Positions 1 through 7,674 of a DNA stretch of 56,229 nt are shown here, one piece after another. The notes beneath the pieces are model-generated. The model had not been told where the DNA came from. It made no database searches and was given only the letters and a program-made list of their open reading frames with translations. Made by a program: the position numbers and the translations under genes. This stretch comes from JBFLXR01 sp040757065 (lineage in GTDB: Bacteria; Pseudomonadota; Gammaproteobacteria; Burkholderiales; Gallionellaceae), in NCBI GenBank assembly GCA_040757065.1, contig JBFLXR010000016.1, forward strand, positions 1 through 56,229, given 5' to 3'. The first letter of the stretch is position 1; the number at the start of each line of letters is the position of its first letter.

Positions 1-739
1 TTTCTGCGGCAAAGTCGGCGTCCATGATGCGGGAACGCGCGGCGGTTTGGTTTTCCACCGACACTTGCAGGTTGCTGATCACCGCTTCGAAACGGTTTTG
101 CAGCGCACCGTAGTTGGCGCGTTCGGTCGTCACCAGAGACAGCGCAGTGTCGACCAAGCCGATGGCAGTGGAAGCCAGCGTAGTGGTGGTGATGCTGACC
201 GCACTGCCGGCTGCTGCGCCGGTGACGGCGGTGATCGTGCCGTTATTGTCCAGACGGGTGGTGGTCACGGTGATTTTGTCGTTGGTGGAGGTACCTGCGC
301 CGACCTGGAAGGTCAATGCGCCGGCATTCGCGCCCAAAATGGCCTGACCGTTGAAGGAGGTGCCTGCCGCAAGGCGTAGAATTTCGCTGCCCAGCGCGGT
401 GAATTCGGTTTGCAGGTTCGCGCCGCTCGCCGTGGAGTTGGCGGCTTGCACGGCCAGTTCGCGCATGCGTTGCAGCGCGTCGGTAATCTTGCCCACTGCG
501 CCTTCAGCAACTTGCGACAACGAAATCGCATCGTTGGCATTGCGGATGCCGACTTGCTGACCGGTGATGGTGGAAGACATGCCGGTGGCGACAGCCAGAC
601 CGGAAGCATCGTCCTTCGCGCTGTTGATGCGCAGGCCGGAAGACAGGCGTTGCAGCGCAGTTTGCAGCGATGCTTGCGAAGCGCTCAGGTTGCGCTGTGC
701 ATTCAGCGAGGCGATATTGGTGTTGATAATGGAAGCCAT
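1..739 (-). CDS. fliC: Flagellin, 3' end cut by window edge
   Basis: This is the structural subunit of the flagellar filament, exported through the flagellar type III apparatus. The reverse strand from the ATG at 739 reads MASIINTNIASLNAQRNL, the classic flagellin N-terminal coiled-coil D0/D1 segment, followed by LSSGLRINSAKDDASGLAV, which is near-invariant in the family. A Thr/Ala-rich variable centre follows. The C-terminal D1 helix (NYGALQNRFEAVISNLQ, then SRIMDADFA) is running when the window ends, so perhaps 25 to 30 residues are missing. The full protein would be a short flagellin of about 270 residues. A strong ribosome site (AAGGAGA) lies just upstream, preceded by a sigma-28 promoter. 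The family is certain. Whether this is the only flagellin copy cannot be seen. Confidence 0.95.
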   Translation of the reverse strand, partial: MASIINTNIASLNAQRNLSASQASLQTALQRLSSGLRINSAKDDASGLAVATGMSSTITGQQVGIRNANDAISLSQVAEGAVGKITDALQRMRELAVQAANSTASGANLQTEFTALGSEILRLAAGTSFNGQAILGANAGALTFQVGAGTSTNDKITVTTTRLDNNGTITAVTGAAAGSAVSITTTTLASTAIGLVDTALSLVTTERANYGALQNRFEAVISNLQVSVENQTAARSRIMDADFAAE

Positions 740-781
740 GGTTTTCTCCTTGGTTGAGCAACATGACTGCTGCTGAGTATG

Positions 782-808
782 TTATCGGCACTTGCGGAGA
801 AAAGTTAA
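782..808 (-). promoter_or_regulatory. Sigma-28 (FliA) promoter of flagellin
   Basis: On the minus strand, GCCGATAA (plus 782-789) matches the sigma-28 -10 element exactly. TTAA (805-808) stands in for the TAAA -35 box at the canonical 15-nt spacing. It lies about 45 nt upstream of the flagellin start codon, as expected for a class III flagellar gene. Confidence 0.8.
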
Positions 809-906
809 TATTATTAATTGCATAGGGAAAATTCTATGCATTTCTATCTAGGGGCGTGCGGTCTCGCGGCGGGTGCGCGGACGTATGGCTGGGGTAAACC
901 TTCAGG

Positions 907-924
907 CCGGGCGCATGCGCCCGG
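907..924. terminator. Perfect 18-bp palindrome, possible terminator
   Basis: CCGGGCGCATGCGCCCGG is a perfect palindrome immediately after the stop of the secreted-protein gene ending at 928. There is no clear T-tract on the minus strand. It could be a weak terminator or hairpin that separates this gene from flagellin. Confidence 0.35.
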
Positions 925-927
925 GCA

Positions 928-1716
928 TCATTGCAGGCTGGCTTTTCTGCTGTTCGGTACGCCGCTTTCCGGGCCGACGGGGGTGGGGTCGTCGGGCGGC
1001 AGCAGTTCGACCGAGACCCGCATGTGGGTGTCGATGTAGCCGTCGGGATTGGGTTTGCCCATCATCAGGTAGGCGAAGGTGGAAATGTCCACCTGCGGGC
1101 CTTGGCACTGGTTATTGGTGCGATTCACCGAGTGCTGCGAGGGGCAGAAGTCGGTAATGTATAAAACCACCGTTTCGGATACTTGGGGGTGCTTGCCGTA
1201 CAGCGCGGTCAGTTCGTTGACGAAGAAGCCGGGGATGTAATTATTCTGAATCGGTTTTTTCTTGTGGATCATCGAGACCAGCGAGGGCTGTCCGCGGCTG
1301 CCGCAATATTCCGGGTCGAGGCATTTTACCCGCACTTTTCTGCCGCACAGGTGCCAGTTTTCCGAACAGCTCGGCTCGCCTTGTTCGTTCGGCGCGCAAG
1401 CGGCCATGCCCAGAGTGGCCATCGAATCGCTCGGTGCGATGTGCCAGTAGAGATATTCGCCGGCGTGATAGCGCATGTCGTCCACGGTGTTGTCGCAGGC
1501 CAGTCCGCCGGGTTGAGTCGTCAGCGGCCCCATATCGGAGTGCCATTCGCCGTTTGAATAATGGGTGTTGCCGGTGGTATTGACGATGGACGTCAGCACG
1601 GTGTTGCCGGACGGGCGATGATTGTGGTTGTGAAACAGGCTGCCGATATTCCACGCGGCGGCAGGCTGATACAGCCCGAGCGTCAGCAACAGAGCAAGCA
1701 AATATCTAAACATCAT
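928..1716 (-). CDS. Secreted Cys-rich protein, double-psi-barrel/expansin-like
   Basis: A 262-residue exported protein with a clear signal peptide (residues 1-21, cleavage after a PAAA-W region). The mature part is Cys-rich. The string GMAACAPNEQG, then CGRKVRVKC, then VLYITDFCP and finally DISTFAYLM recalls the barwin/expansin double-psi beta-barrel layout, in which disulphides frame a C-x-VxC strand and a TDxCP turn is followed by a D-x-S-x-x-AF helix. That would suggest a polysaccharide-binding or loosening role in the periplasm or outside the cell, which is inference. It lies alone between flagellin and a small membrane-protein gene, and no partner is visible. The start may be either of two adjacent ATGs. 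The fold assignment is moderate; a generic secreted hypothetical is the alternative. Confidence 0.6.
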   Translation of the reverse strand: MMFRYLLALLLTLGLYQPAAAWNIGSLFHNHNHRPSGNTVLTSIVNTTGNTHYSNGEWHSDMGPLTTQPGGLACDNTVDDMRYHAGEYLYWHIAPSDSMATLGMAACAPNEQGEPSCSENWHLCGRKVRVKCLDPEYCGSRGQPSLVSMIHKKKPIQNNYIPGFFVNELTALYGKHPQVSETVVLYITDFCPSQHSVNRTNNQCQGPQVDISTFAYLMMGKPNPDGYIDTHMRVSVELLPPDDPTPVGPESGVPNSRKASLQ

Positions 1717-1754
1717 GTTCGCTACAAGAGTCTATCCGACTGACAAACTTCCGG

Positions 1755-1922
1755 TTAAGCCTTTTGCGGTTTGCAGCGCAACACGAACGGCAGCGCCAGC
1801 GGGCCGAAAACGAAACCGTTCACGCCCCATTGCACCGGGTTGACCCCGCGTGCCTTGGCGATGCGGTGGCAGCTGATGGCGGAAAGCAGGCTGATTAAAA
1901 CGAAAAACAAAGTCGTACTCAT
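1755..1922 (-). CDS. Small membrane protein, 55 aa
   Basis: A 55-residue reading frame starts at the ATG at 1922 (MSTTLFFVLISLL) and ends KPQKA at a TAA. It has an N-terminal hydrophobic helix (about residues 4-17), a short polar segment HRIAKARGVNPVQWGV, and a second hydrophobic helix FVFGPLALPFVLR. The helix / AKxxGxxP-WG / FGPxALPF layout is seen in many small proteobacterial inner-membrane proteins of unknown function. It lies between the MFS gene and the secreted-protein gene, all on the minus strand. No function can be assigned. Confidence 0.65.
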   Translation of the reverse strand: MSTTLFFVLISLLSAISCHRIAKARGVNPVQWGVNGFVFGPLALPFVLRCKPQKA

Positions 1923-1981
1923 GAGGACACCCCAAAGCAGGATATGCCGATGTGCATAGGATACATTTTTTTACAGGCGAA

Positions 1982-3229
1982 TCAAGGGGGCGGCGATTCC
2001 GCAGACGGGCGCGGCGCTCCGGAGGGCTGGTCGTGCAAGGCGATGCGGCCGACGAACCAGAGGGCGAGCAGGTTGGCGGCGACCGCTACATAGCCGACGG
2101 TTTCGTAACCGGCGATTTTGCCTGCGCTGTCTTGCGCAATCAGCGCCCCGGCCAGCGTGGTTGCCAAGCCCATCGCCAATGATTGCACGGTGGAATGCAG
2201 CGACATGAATGTGCCGCGCAGCTTGGATTGCGCTGCCGAGGTGATGATCGCCATTGCCGGAATCATGCGCCCGGAAACCAGAATAAAAAAGCCGGTGGTG
2301 CAGACCATCCACAGCCACAAGGGCGCAGCGCCGATGTGTGTGACGACCAGTAGCGGGACAGCTGCGGCCAGCGCGACCAGCCGGTAGATTTTGACCTTGC
2401 CGTGCAAATCGGCGATGCGGCCGATCAGCCGCGCCGTTACCAGCGTTGCTGCGCCGCCCGCCAGATAAATCAGCGGAATATCGTGCTGCGAAATGCCCAC
2501 GTTCGCCACGCTGTAGAGCGTAATGTAGGGAATCACCGTAAAGCCGGAGAAAATAATCAGCGCGGAAAACAGCAGCGCACGCAGATGGTTCGCATCGCGC
2601 AGCGCAGTAAACATATCGCTGAAGGGATGCGCGCGTTTTTCCGCACTGATGTGGTGGCGCAAATCCGGCAGCACCCGCCAGCCGACCGCGATAAACAGTG
2701 CCGATAGTCCCGCAATCAGCACAAAGGGCGCGCGCCACTGATAATGGTTTGCCAGCCACAGCGAAAGCGGCACCCCCGCCACCGTTGAAACCGAAAATGC
2801 TGCCGACACCAGGCTGCCTGCCCGGGCGCGGCGCGCAAAGGGAATCGCATCGCCGATCACCGTATGAATCAATGCGCCCATCACCCCGCCGAACGCGCCT
2901 GCCAGCCCGCGTGCTGCCAGCAGCGTCGCATAGCCCGGCGCCAGCCCGCAGGCCAGCGTCGCCAGCGCGAACAAGGCGAACATTCCCAGCAACATCCGCT
3001 TGCGCTCGAAACGATCCACAAACGTCGCCGCCAGCAGCCCCGACACCGCCGCGCTGAAACTATACGAAGCCACCAGCAACCCGAATGCATGCGTGCTGAT
3101 GCCCAGCTCGGCAATCAGCACCGGCCCGAGCGGCATCATAATCATAAAGTCCAGCACATGGCTGAACTGAATGCCTGCGAGCGTCAGCAGCAACTGGCGT
3201 TCGCGTTGTGGAGTAAGCGAGGGGTGCAT
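1982..3229 (-). CDS. MFS transporter, drug:H+ antiporter type
   Basis: A 12-helix major facilitator protein of about 415 residues in the inner membrane, probably a proton-driven exporter. The N-terminal half has the first helix (GIQFSHVLDFMIMMPLGP), the loop-2 motif variant DRFERKRML and then alternating hydrophobic helices. The second half repeats the pattern after a cytoplasmic loop near residue 200 (RRARAGSLVS is within helix 4-5 region). The open frame extends to 3289, but MHPSLTPQRERQ at 3229 is the likely start because the upstream 20 residues are Cys/Arg-rich and unlike the family. The substrate is unknown. It resembles arabinose- and drug-efflux DHA1 members. It is flanked by genes of unknown function, so context does not narrow the substrate. 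Confidence 0.85.
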   Translation of the reverse strand: MHPSLTPQRERQLLLTLAGIQFSHVLDFMIMMPLGPVLIAELGISTHAFGLLVASYSFSAAVSGLLAATFVDRFERKRMLLGMFALFALATLACGLAPGYATLLAARGLAGAFGGVMGALIHTVIGDAIPFARRARAGSLVSAAFSVSTVAGVPLSLWLANHYQWRAPFVLIAGLSALFIAVGWRVLPDLRHHISAEKRAHPFSDMFTALRDANHLRALLFSALIIFSGFTVIPYITLYSVANVGISQHDIPLIYLAGGAATLVTARLIGRIADLHGKVKIYRLVALAAAVPLLVVTHIGAAPLWLWMVCTTGFFILVSGRMIPAMAIITSAAQSKLRGTFMSLHSTVQSLAMGLATTLAGALIAQDSAGKIAGYETVGYVAVAANLLALWFVGRIALHDQPSGAPRPSAESPPP

Positions 3230-3334
3230 CGGATCAGGCGCGCAACCGCGCGCGGCGCAACGGAAAAGAGAGCGTGGAGTATACGGCAAAAGGCCGGAGA
3301 AGCAGATGCCTGCGCGCGTCCCCTAAGTGTTGCT

Positions 3335-3754
3335 TCATTGCTGTACGCACTCTTCCTCTCCGTAGTTGCCGCCCTTGAATTCCGGCTCGTAGTAATACTT
3401 GTGGAACGTCCACTTGCCGTTGATCTTAGTGAAAGCCGCGATGCCGGTGCCGTAGTCTTTCGTGGCGGGGTCGGTGTGGGCGAAGTGAATCGCCATCGTG
3501 CGGCCTTGCGCGGCGGCCTCGCCGAGGTAAACGCCGTAGCCCGGCACTTCCAGCTTAAAGCGGTAAGCACCGTAATTACCCTCGCTTTGCGTCAGAACGC
3601 GCTCGATCGTCACCGTTCCGGTGTAGGGGCCTTCGTGCGCGTCGTTGCCGGTGCAGGCGTACACGCCGCTGTAATCGGGGCCGGTATAAACCGGCTTGGC
3701 GTTTGCCGCGCCCATCGCCAGCGCGGCGGTCAGGGCAAGCAGGATCTTGTTCAT
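3335..3754 (-). CDS. Secreted hypothetical protein, 139 aa
   Basis: A periplasmic or secreted protein. MNKILLALTAALAMGAANAK is a textbook signal peptide with an AxA cleavage site near residue 19. The mature 120 residues form a beta-rich domain with two Cys (YACTGND and EEECVQQ at the very C-terminus) that could form a disulphide. The motif YSGVYACTGNDAHEGPY recalls small proteobacterial secreted proteins annotated only as hypothetical. The frame opens at 3769, but the start at 3754 puts the signal peptide at the N-terminus. Function is unknown. Confidence 0.7.
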   Translation of the reverse strand: MNKILLALTAALAMGAANAKPVYTGPDYSGVYACTGNDAHEGPYTGTVTIERVLTQSEGNYGAYRFKLEVPGYGVYLGEAAAQGRTMAIHFAHTDPATKDYGTGIAAFTKINGKWTFHKYYYEPEFKGGNYGEEECVQQ

Positions 3755-3815
3755 GCGAAATTCTTCCATATTCTTCCGTTGTCTGAACCTATCATTATAG
3801 CCAGACAGGCGAAAA

Positions 3816-3846
3816 TAAAAGCGGACGCCCAGAGCGTCCGCTTTTC
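3816..3846 (-). terminator. Rho-independent terminator
   Basis: AAAAGCGGACGC, a short loop, then GCGTCCGCTTTT. The arms pair perfectly and are flanked by A/T runs, so it can act on either strand. It lies downstream of the minus-strand gene ending at 3889 and separates it from the secreted-protein gene starting at 3754. Confidence 0.85.
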
Positions 3847-3888
3847 CGGTGGGGCGTCGCTCACACTACCGCCCCGTGATCGCCAGCA

Positions 3889-4137
3889 TCAGAAACTGGT
3901 TTGACCCAAGCCTTTGTAAAAATCCTTCGGCGCGTCTTCGCGCTCGAATGCATCTTCAACTTTGGCCGACTTCGGGGCTGTCTGCGTTGCGTTTTCGGTC
4001 GTTGCCGAATTTTGCTTGAGCTTAGCCGCCCAACGCTGCTTCTTGCTTTCATCCGTTTCAGTCACCTCTGCTGCCGCCGCGGGCAAAGCAAACAAACTGG
4101 CCAGTAACAAAGTAGATAAAGCGAATTGCAATTGCAT
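3889..4137 (-). CDS. Small secreted hypothetical protein, 82 aa
   Basis: The protein starts with a signal peptide (about residues 1-23, ending LPAAAAEV). The remaining 60 residues are polar, Lys/Glu/Thr-rich and probably disordered, ending DAPKDFYKGLGQTSF. A good ribosome site (GAGAGAAAG) precedes the start, and a strong terminator follows. No recognised family. Such small charged periplasmic proteins are common in aquatic betaproteobacteria. Confidence 0.65.
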   Translation of the reverse strand: MQLQFALSTLLLASLFALPAAAAEVTETDESKKQRWAAKLKQNSATTENATQTAPKSAKVEDAFEREDAPKDFYKGLGQTSF

Positions 4138-4259
4138 GATCTTTCTCTCTTAAAATGAATGAGCACGACGCTCACGGAGTAGTAGAGTGGAATAGTCGGA
4201 AATAGTTCCGCAAGTCGATGTGCGCAGCGGAGGCGGGACGCAAGCGCAATGCGCCGGAA

Positions 4260-4268
4260 TGCTATACT
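4260..4268 (+). promoter_or_regulatory. Possible extended -10 promoter
   Basis: TGCTATACT matches an extended -10 (TGn then TATACT). It lies about 30 nt upstream of the Bfd-like gene start at 4298. No convincing -35 was seen. Confidence 0.4.
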
Positions 4269-4297
4269 TTGCCACCCCGATAACCCTTTGCCGCAGC

Positions 4298-4498
4298 ATG
4301 GAAGAGCCGCAACCCCAAACCGATGACGAAACGATGTGCCATTGCAGCGGCACCAAGCGCAGCGCTATTCTAAACTTGCACGCGCAGGGCAAAGATATTC
4401 ACGCCATTTCCCGCTGGACGGGCGCGCTTTCCGGCTGCGGCGGCTGCGAATGGGACATTGCCGCGTTGCTGAAAGAGCTGGACGAAAAGAAGCTGTGA
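4298..4498 (+). CDS. Bfd-like [2Fe-2S] small protein
   Basis: A 66-residue protein resembling the BFD-like [2Fe-2S]-binding domain found in bacterioferritin-associated ferredoxin and in NirB and GltD-type enzymes. The ligand set is visible: MCHCSGT provides the C-x-C pair and SGCGGCEWD provides the C-x-x-C pair, about 33 residues apart with the helix-turn-helix spacing of the family. It could be an iron- or redox-linked electron carrier, but no bacterioferritin gene is nearby. The frame is open from 4220. The start at 4298 is chosen because it follows a possible promoter and the upstream part is not family-like. Confidence 0.7.
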   Translation: MEEPQPQTDDETMCHCSGTKRSAILNLHAQGKDIHAISRWTGALSGCGGCEWDIAALLKELDEKKL

Positions 4499-4594
4499 GG
4501 CAGTGTAAGAGACTGGGCAGCCGAACCGCTAAAAGTTGCTGCACCATGCAGGCCGCCCGGCGTGCATCGCCGGACGGTTCGATCTTCGGAAAGA

Positions 4595-4936
4595 TTAATC
4601 CGCTTTGACTAACACAACCTCTAATTGGCTTTGCAGCTGCTCCAGTGTGTATTGCGATTGCAGCGTTTGCACCTGATAACCCTTCGCGACCAGATCTTTG
4701 ATGTAAAGCTTGTTGTAAAAAACGGCAAAGGAGATGGCAGCCACGAATGCGCCAAACCCTGCTGTAAACAGGCCGACCACGATGGAAAGCAGGAAAATGA
4801 TCGCCGCCCATTTAATATCGCCGCGGAACAAGGCCGGGAAAAAGTTGAAAAACAACGTTGTCCAGGAAAATCCCACCGGGGCAGGCTTCAGACTGCCGAA
4901 CGATGGGTGTTTAAAAACGATATGCGAATGGGCCAC
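4595..4936 (-). CDS. DUF2628-like inner-membrane protein
   Basis: A 113-residue membrane protein. The N-terminus contains FSWTTLFFNFFPALFRGDIKWA, the aromatic W-x-x-x-FF-x-x-x-P-x-x-x-R signature of DUF2628-type proteins. Two hydrophobic helices follow (about residues 43-62 and 63-80), then a C-terminal amphipathic segment rich in Gln and Leu. The start codon is GTG at 4936, with GGAG 8 nt upstream. Two longer zinc-ribbon proteins at 20848-21864 carry a related membrane domain, so this is a paralogue without the zinc ribbon. Function is unknown. Confidence 0.65.
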   Translation of the reverse strand: MAHSHIVFKHPSFGSLKPAPVGFSWTTLFFNFFPALFRGDIKWAAIIFLLSIVVGLFTAGFGAFVAAISFAVFYNKLYIKDLVAKGYQVQTLQSQYTLEQLQSQLEVVLVKAD

Positions 4937-5083
4937 GCGTTTCTCCTTAAATAAGCTGGTTATGATTGTTAGTTATGTTAAATAAATAATATCGTACAGA
5001 CTAGCGTTTTGCTGGGCGGCAGGCGGGTTTTTCGATGGTGTGCTAAATTTAATTCCAGTCGGGAGAAAGCGGGAGGGGGTTAA

Positions 5084-5117
5084 TCAAAAACAAAAGCCCC
5101 GCCAAACGGCGAGGCTG
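5084..5117 (-). terminator. Rho-independent terminator
   Basis: On the minus strand GCCTCGCC-GTTT-GGCGGGGC is followed by TTTTGTTTTT. It lies directly downstream of the gene ending at 5144. Confidence 0.85.
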
Positions 5118-5143
5118 GTTTGCGCAAATCTAACTGTGCCGGA

Positions 5144-5629
5144 CTACTCCGGCAGTTTCGCCGTATACCATGCAGCGATGTCTTTGCCGAGCGTGGTGGC
5201 AACGCGATCCAGAACCGAACAAGAGCCTTTAAAGCCCCCGAATGCGCCGCCCATCGAATCGCGCGTGAAAGTGTTTTCCCCCACTGTCTGACCGTCTTTC
5301 ACAATCTTGGCGCGAACCGACATATTCTTCCGGTGCCCGAAATAGGGGTTGCCGGCGCTGATAAGATTAACAATCTGAACCTCCAGCGTTGTGCCCTGGC
5401 TGGCATCCAGTTGGGCGACCCGGTTTGCGGTTACGCCCTTTTGCTGCAACGCTTCAGCGATATGGGTGGACAGATCCGAGCCGAGCGCCGTGCATTCGTT
5501 CAGCACATTCGCCTGAATAATGGTCTTGTCGTAATACGGCACATTGTCGGGCAGGCTTACCGAATTCTCGACCGCAAAACACGCGGTTGCAGGTAACAGC
5601 AGCAAAGCTGCGAGCAAATTAACTTTCAT
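5144..5629 (-). CDS. Secreted hypothetical protein, 161 aa
   Basis: The signal peptide covers residues 1-19 (LPATACFA, then VENSV). The mature domain has two well-separated Cys pairs (LNECTALG and FKGSCSVLD) and a DASQGTTLEVQIVNLISAGNP segment. The alternating beta/alpha pattern is similar to small periplasmic or lipoprotein domains that assist outer-membrane components, but no named family is recognised. A GAGAGGAA ribosome site precedes the ATG. It is a single gene with its own terminator at 5084-5117. Confidence 0.7.
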   Translation of the reverse strand: MKVNLLAALLLLPATACFAVENSVSLPDNVPYYDKTIIQANVLNECTALGSDLSTHIAEALQQKGVTANRVAQLDASQGTTLEVQIVNLISAGNPYFGHRKNMSVRAKIVKDGQTVGENTFTRDSMGGAFGGFKGSCSVLDRVATTLGKDIAAWYTAKLPE

Positions 5630-5691
5630 GGTTCCTCTCTGAGCATGGGTTAACGATCTTGTTATCGTGAAACGACTCTAATGTCAGGCGG

Positions 5692-6384
5692 CTATTCAAG
5701 TACCTTGCCGCGAACATAAGGCGAGCCGATTGATTGAGCAGCTGGCGTCATGTTTATCACTTCTGCAATTGCCGGTTGTATTTTTTTAGCGCGTGCGGTG
5801 TCTTTTTCTACTTCATTCGACAAAACGAAATATGCTCCGTTGGTGGAGTATTTTTTGCCAAATAGGCCCGTTCGGGTACCTAGCGAAACTGCTTGGTAGT
5901 TTCCGATGTAAGTCGCCACCTTGGGTTTGACGACTACGGTAATAGGGGTAATATCAATCCAGTAATTTGTAAAACGCCCCATCATTGTGTCGTTAAACTT
6001 TACCCTCAGTGGTGCCGGAAATTCTTTCGTAGGGGTGAAAGGGGGTTGCTTTGCATAATCTCCTTCCCCAACTGACAGGGCATAAATTTCGTATTCGCCC
6101 GGGTTGAGTTTGTACGCCCCTATCATGGAATCTTCAGCAGGTTTCGTTGGAATACTGCTATAAGCAAATGGCAATACGGCGTGCGGATCGCTGTCCCCTT
6201 TTTTGCGGAACCATACACCAACAATTTCATAATTCGTTCCGTTTATCTCGCCAACTGAAGCCACGAGATAGCCCGCGTCTTCGCCAGTGCGAAGCAGTGG
6301 ATGGCGCCCGGACGCACAGCCGCCGAGACTGATACTTAGGGCAATTAAAAGAATGGTAATGGCACGAATAGGCATAATTCGCAT
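5692..6384 (-). CDS. Predicted lipoprotein, 230 aa
   Basis: A lipoprotein. The start at 6384 gives MRIMPIRAITILLIALSISL followed by the lipobox GGCASG, with the lipid-carrying Cys near residue 24. The open frame runs to 6471, but the extra 29 residues would hide the signal peptide, so they are rejected. The mature part is beta-rich (EYEIYALSVGEGDY, YWIDITPITVVVKPKVATYIGNYQAV) with the look of a periplasmic beta-sandwich. No named family is recognised. It is the last chromosomal gene before the cassette island; the left 97-bp repeat begins 76 bp upstream of this start, so its promoter region may have been changed by the insertion. Confidence 0.7.
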   Translation of the reverse strand: MRIMPIRAITILLIALSISLGGCASGRHPLLRTGEDAGYLVASVGEINGTNYEIVGVWFRKKGDSDPHAVLPFAYSSIPTKPAEDSMIGAYKLNPGEYEIYALSVGEGDYAKQPPFTPTKEFPAPLRVKFNDTMMGRFTNYWIDITPITVVVKPKVATYIGNYQAVSLGTRTGLFGKKYSTNGAYFVLSNEVEKDTARAKKIQPAIAEVINMTPAAQSIGSPYVRGKVLE

Positions 6385-6459
6385 GAGTAACGGTGGTTGT
6401 GGCAATGTTAAGTCGATACAAGAAAGATGTATGGGAGATGTAACTTTAGCAAGGTTTCT

Positions 6460-6556
6460 GAATTTCGCCACCTAACAAAACTGCTAGGTTTGCGCTTTTT
6501 GGGGAAGAAAAAACGGACACCCTCGGGTGTCCGTTTTATTTGAAAGCTGTGGCGCG
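6460..6556. repeat. Left copy of 97-bp direct repeat bounding cassette island
   Basis: It matches 9550-9646 with 2 mismatches in 97 bp (AA at 6479-6480 versus CT). The copy includes an attC-like core (CCTAACAAAACTGCTAGG), a complete terminator hairpin (6507-6538) and the last 7 bases of the tRNA-Arg gene with its CCA end. Homology stops abruptly at 6556/6557. This copy has no tRNA gene attached, so it is the derived end of the insertion. Confidence 0.9.
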
Positions 6557-6671
6557 TCTAGAGATGATGAATCTGAGTGCTGGTGTGATGCTTTCTCAAT
6601 TTCATGAATAGTCTGGACGGAGAATACATGTCGATTCATCGGCCATTGCGGAAGTTTAGGAAAAAGATAGA

Positions 6672-6830
6672 ATGCTGCTGCTAAGTGCTATGTTCGAGAC
6701 ATTCGTTCCTGTCGGCAATGTTATGCATATACGGGCAGTCGATTATGTTAGGTATTTTGAAAATCAAATTGTTATCGGGTCTGTGCATGCCTTGCTATTT
6801 TTAATAATGCGGACCGATGCGTCCGTCTAA
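6672..6830 (+). CDS. Possible small ORF, 52 aa, at array start
   Basis: MLLLSAMFETFVPV to LLFLIMRTDASV, with AGGA about 10 nt upstream. The stop TAA lies inside the short attC-like site at 6825, the same arrangement as the small ORF ending in the attC at 7599. It occupies the otherwise empty 6557-6824 stretch and runs in the array direction. Coding status is uncertain. Confidence 0.3.
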   Translation: MLLLSAMFETFVPVGNVMHIRAVDYVRYFENQIVIGSVHALLFLIMRTDASV

Positions 6831-6840
6831 TAACTGTTAG
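6825..6840 (+). other. Short attC-like site 1
   Basis: GTCTAATAACTGTTAG puts the R'' half (TCTAA) and the R' half (GTTAG) of an integron attC almost back to back, without the usual stem. The next gene starts 5 nt later, as in integron cassettes. Related cores occur at 7381 and 8599. Confidence 0.5.
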
Positions 6841-6845
6841 AGGTC

Positions 6846-7370
6846 ATGAGAACTTTGCTCACTTTTCTTGCGCTTGCGTTGTATTGTCCGGCCGTTTTCT
6901 CGGGAGAGACTCTGCCGCTTGTCACGCCCGGTGGAACAAAGCTTGTCGTTTCAAAGATGGAGCGGGAGGAGGGTATCTTTGCAGAGTTCTCCGGGCGCAT
7001 CTGGGTCTCGGGCACGCTAGTCGCACAATGGCTGCGTGGGGTTGATGAAGAGGCAGATAACACACTTGATATTCGGTTGCTTCCCGACGCGGCATCGATA
7101 AAGATGCTGCCGTACTTCGAGAGCTACCCGGTTAAGCAAATCGACCTAGAGAACGAAACTGAAGTTTTGAAGATGGCTGTTGAAAGCAGCGTGATGACTA
7201 AGCTTCTTCACAAGGAGATCAAGATAGTAAAGGCGGAGGGGAAATTCTTGCTCGGAAACTACATTGTTGGTGTTGATTGTAATGCTCCGTGGGCTCGCGC
7301 AAGAGTTGTGAAGGCAAAGATTCCGAAGCCCCTCAACCTCACAGGAACGCCTGATCAGGTTGGTTGCTGA
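6846..7370 (+). CDS. Cassette gene: secreted hypothetical, 174 aa
   Basis: First large gene of the cassette array. Residues 1-19 (MRTLLTFLALALYCPAVFSG) form a signal peptide, so the product is probably periplasmic. The mature part begins ETLPLVTPGGTKLVV, is mixed alpha/beta, and has two Cys (VGVDCNAPWARA and VGC at the end) that may pair. The ATG is 5 nt after the short attC-like site, and the gene ends 11 nt before the next one. That is typical cassette packing. The lower G+C content and the switch to the plus strand differ from the left neighbours. No family is recognised. Confidence 0.7.
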   Translation: MRTLLTFLALALYCPAVFSGETLPLVTPGGTKLVVSKMEREEGIFAEFSGRIWVSGTLVAQWLRGVDEEADNTLDIRLLPDAASIKMLPYFESYPVKQIDLENETEVLKMAVESSVMTKLLHKEIKIVKAEGKFLLGNYIVGVDCNAPWARARVVKAKIPKPLNLTGTPDQVGC

Positions 7371-7380
7371 CCTATGACGG

Positions 7381-7395
7381 CTATAACTGTTAGGC
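7381..7395 (+). other. Short attC-like site 2
   Basis: CTATAACTGTTAGGC, 11 bp after the stop of the 174-residue cassette gene. It shares AACTGTTAG with the sites at 6825 and 8599 and ends in the attC R' consensus GTTRRRY (GTTAGGC). Confidence 0.5.
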
Positions 7396-7463
7396 ATACC
7401 GCGATGACATGGAGCTACGAATAACTAGGGCAGCATCTCTTCGCTTATGGGCAAGCCGCGACT

Positions 7464-7604
7464 GTGCGTGGCAATAAGCTCTTGAAGGTCTTCTTCGGCA
7501 TTTTGGGGGCGGCAATTACAATTTGTTCTTTAAACCGCCTCAGCCAGAAGAGGGTTTCAATATCAAGGTTTACAGTCGGTCATGAAAGAACAACGTACGT
7601 CTAA
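7464..7604 (+). CDS. Possible small cassette ORF, 46 aa, GTG start
   Basis: The frame reads (V)RGNKLLKVFFGILGAAITIC, then SLNRLSQKRVSISRF, ending YV. It has one basic-hydrophobic N-terminal helix that could be a membrane anchor. The TAA stop lies inside the R'' box of the attC at 7599, which is typical of cassette genes. The same frame is open upstream to an ATG at 7404, except for a TAA at 7422-7424, so this could be a broken longer ORF (66 codons). It would be the only gene of the second cassette. Confidence 0.35.
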   Translation: MRGNKLLKVFFGILGAAITICSLNRLSQKRVSISRFTVGHERTTYV

Positions 7605-7664
7605 CCCTGCGTTCGAGGCGACCTGCGTGAAAAGCCGCGCAGGCCGCTCACTTCCACGTTAGGT
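7599..7664 (+). repeat. Integron attC site, 66 bp
   Basis: It begins GTCTAAC (R'') and ends GTTAGGT (R', matching GTTRRRY). In between it has the imperfectly self-complementary arms expected of a folded bottom-strand attC (CCTGCG... and ...CGCGCAGG). The next coding sequence starts 11 bp after it. Confidence 0.85.
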
Positions 7665-7674
7665 TGCTCAGCCA

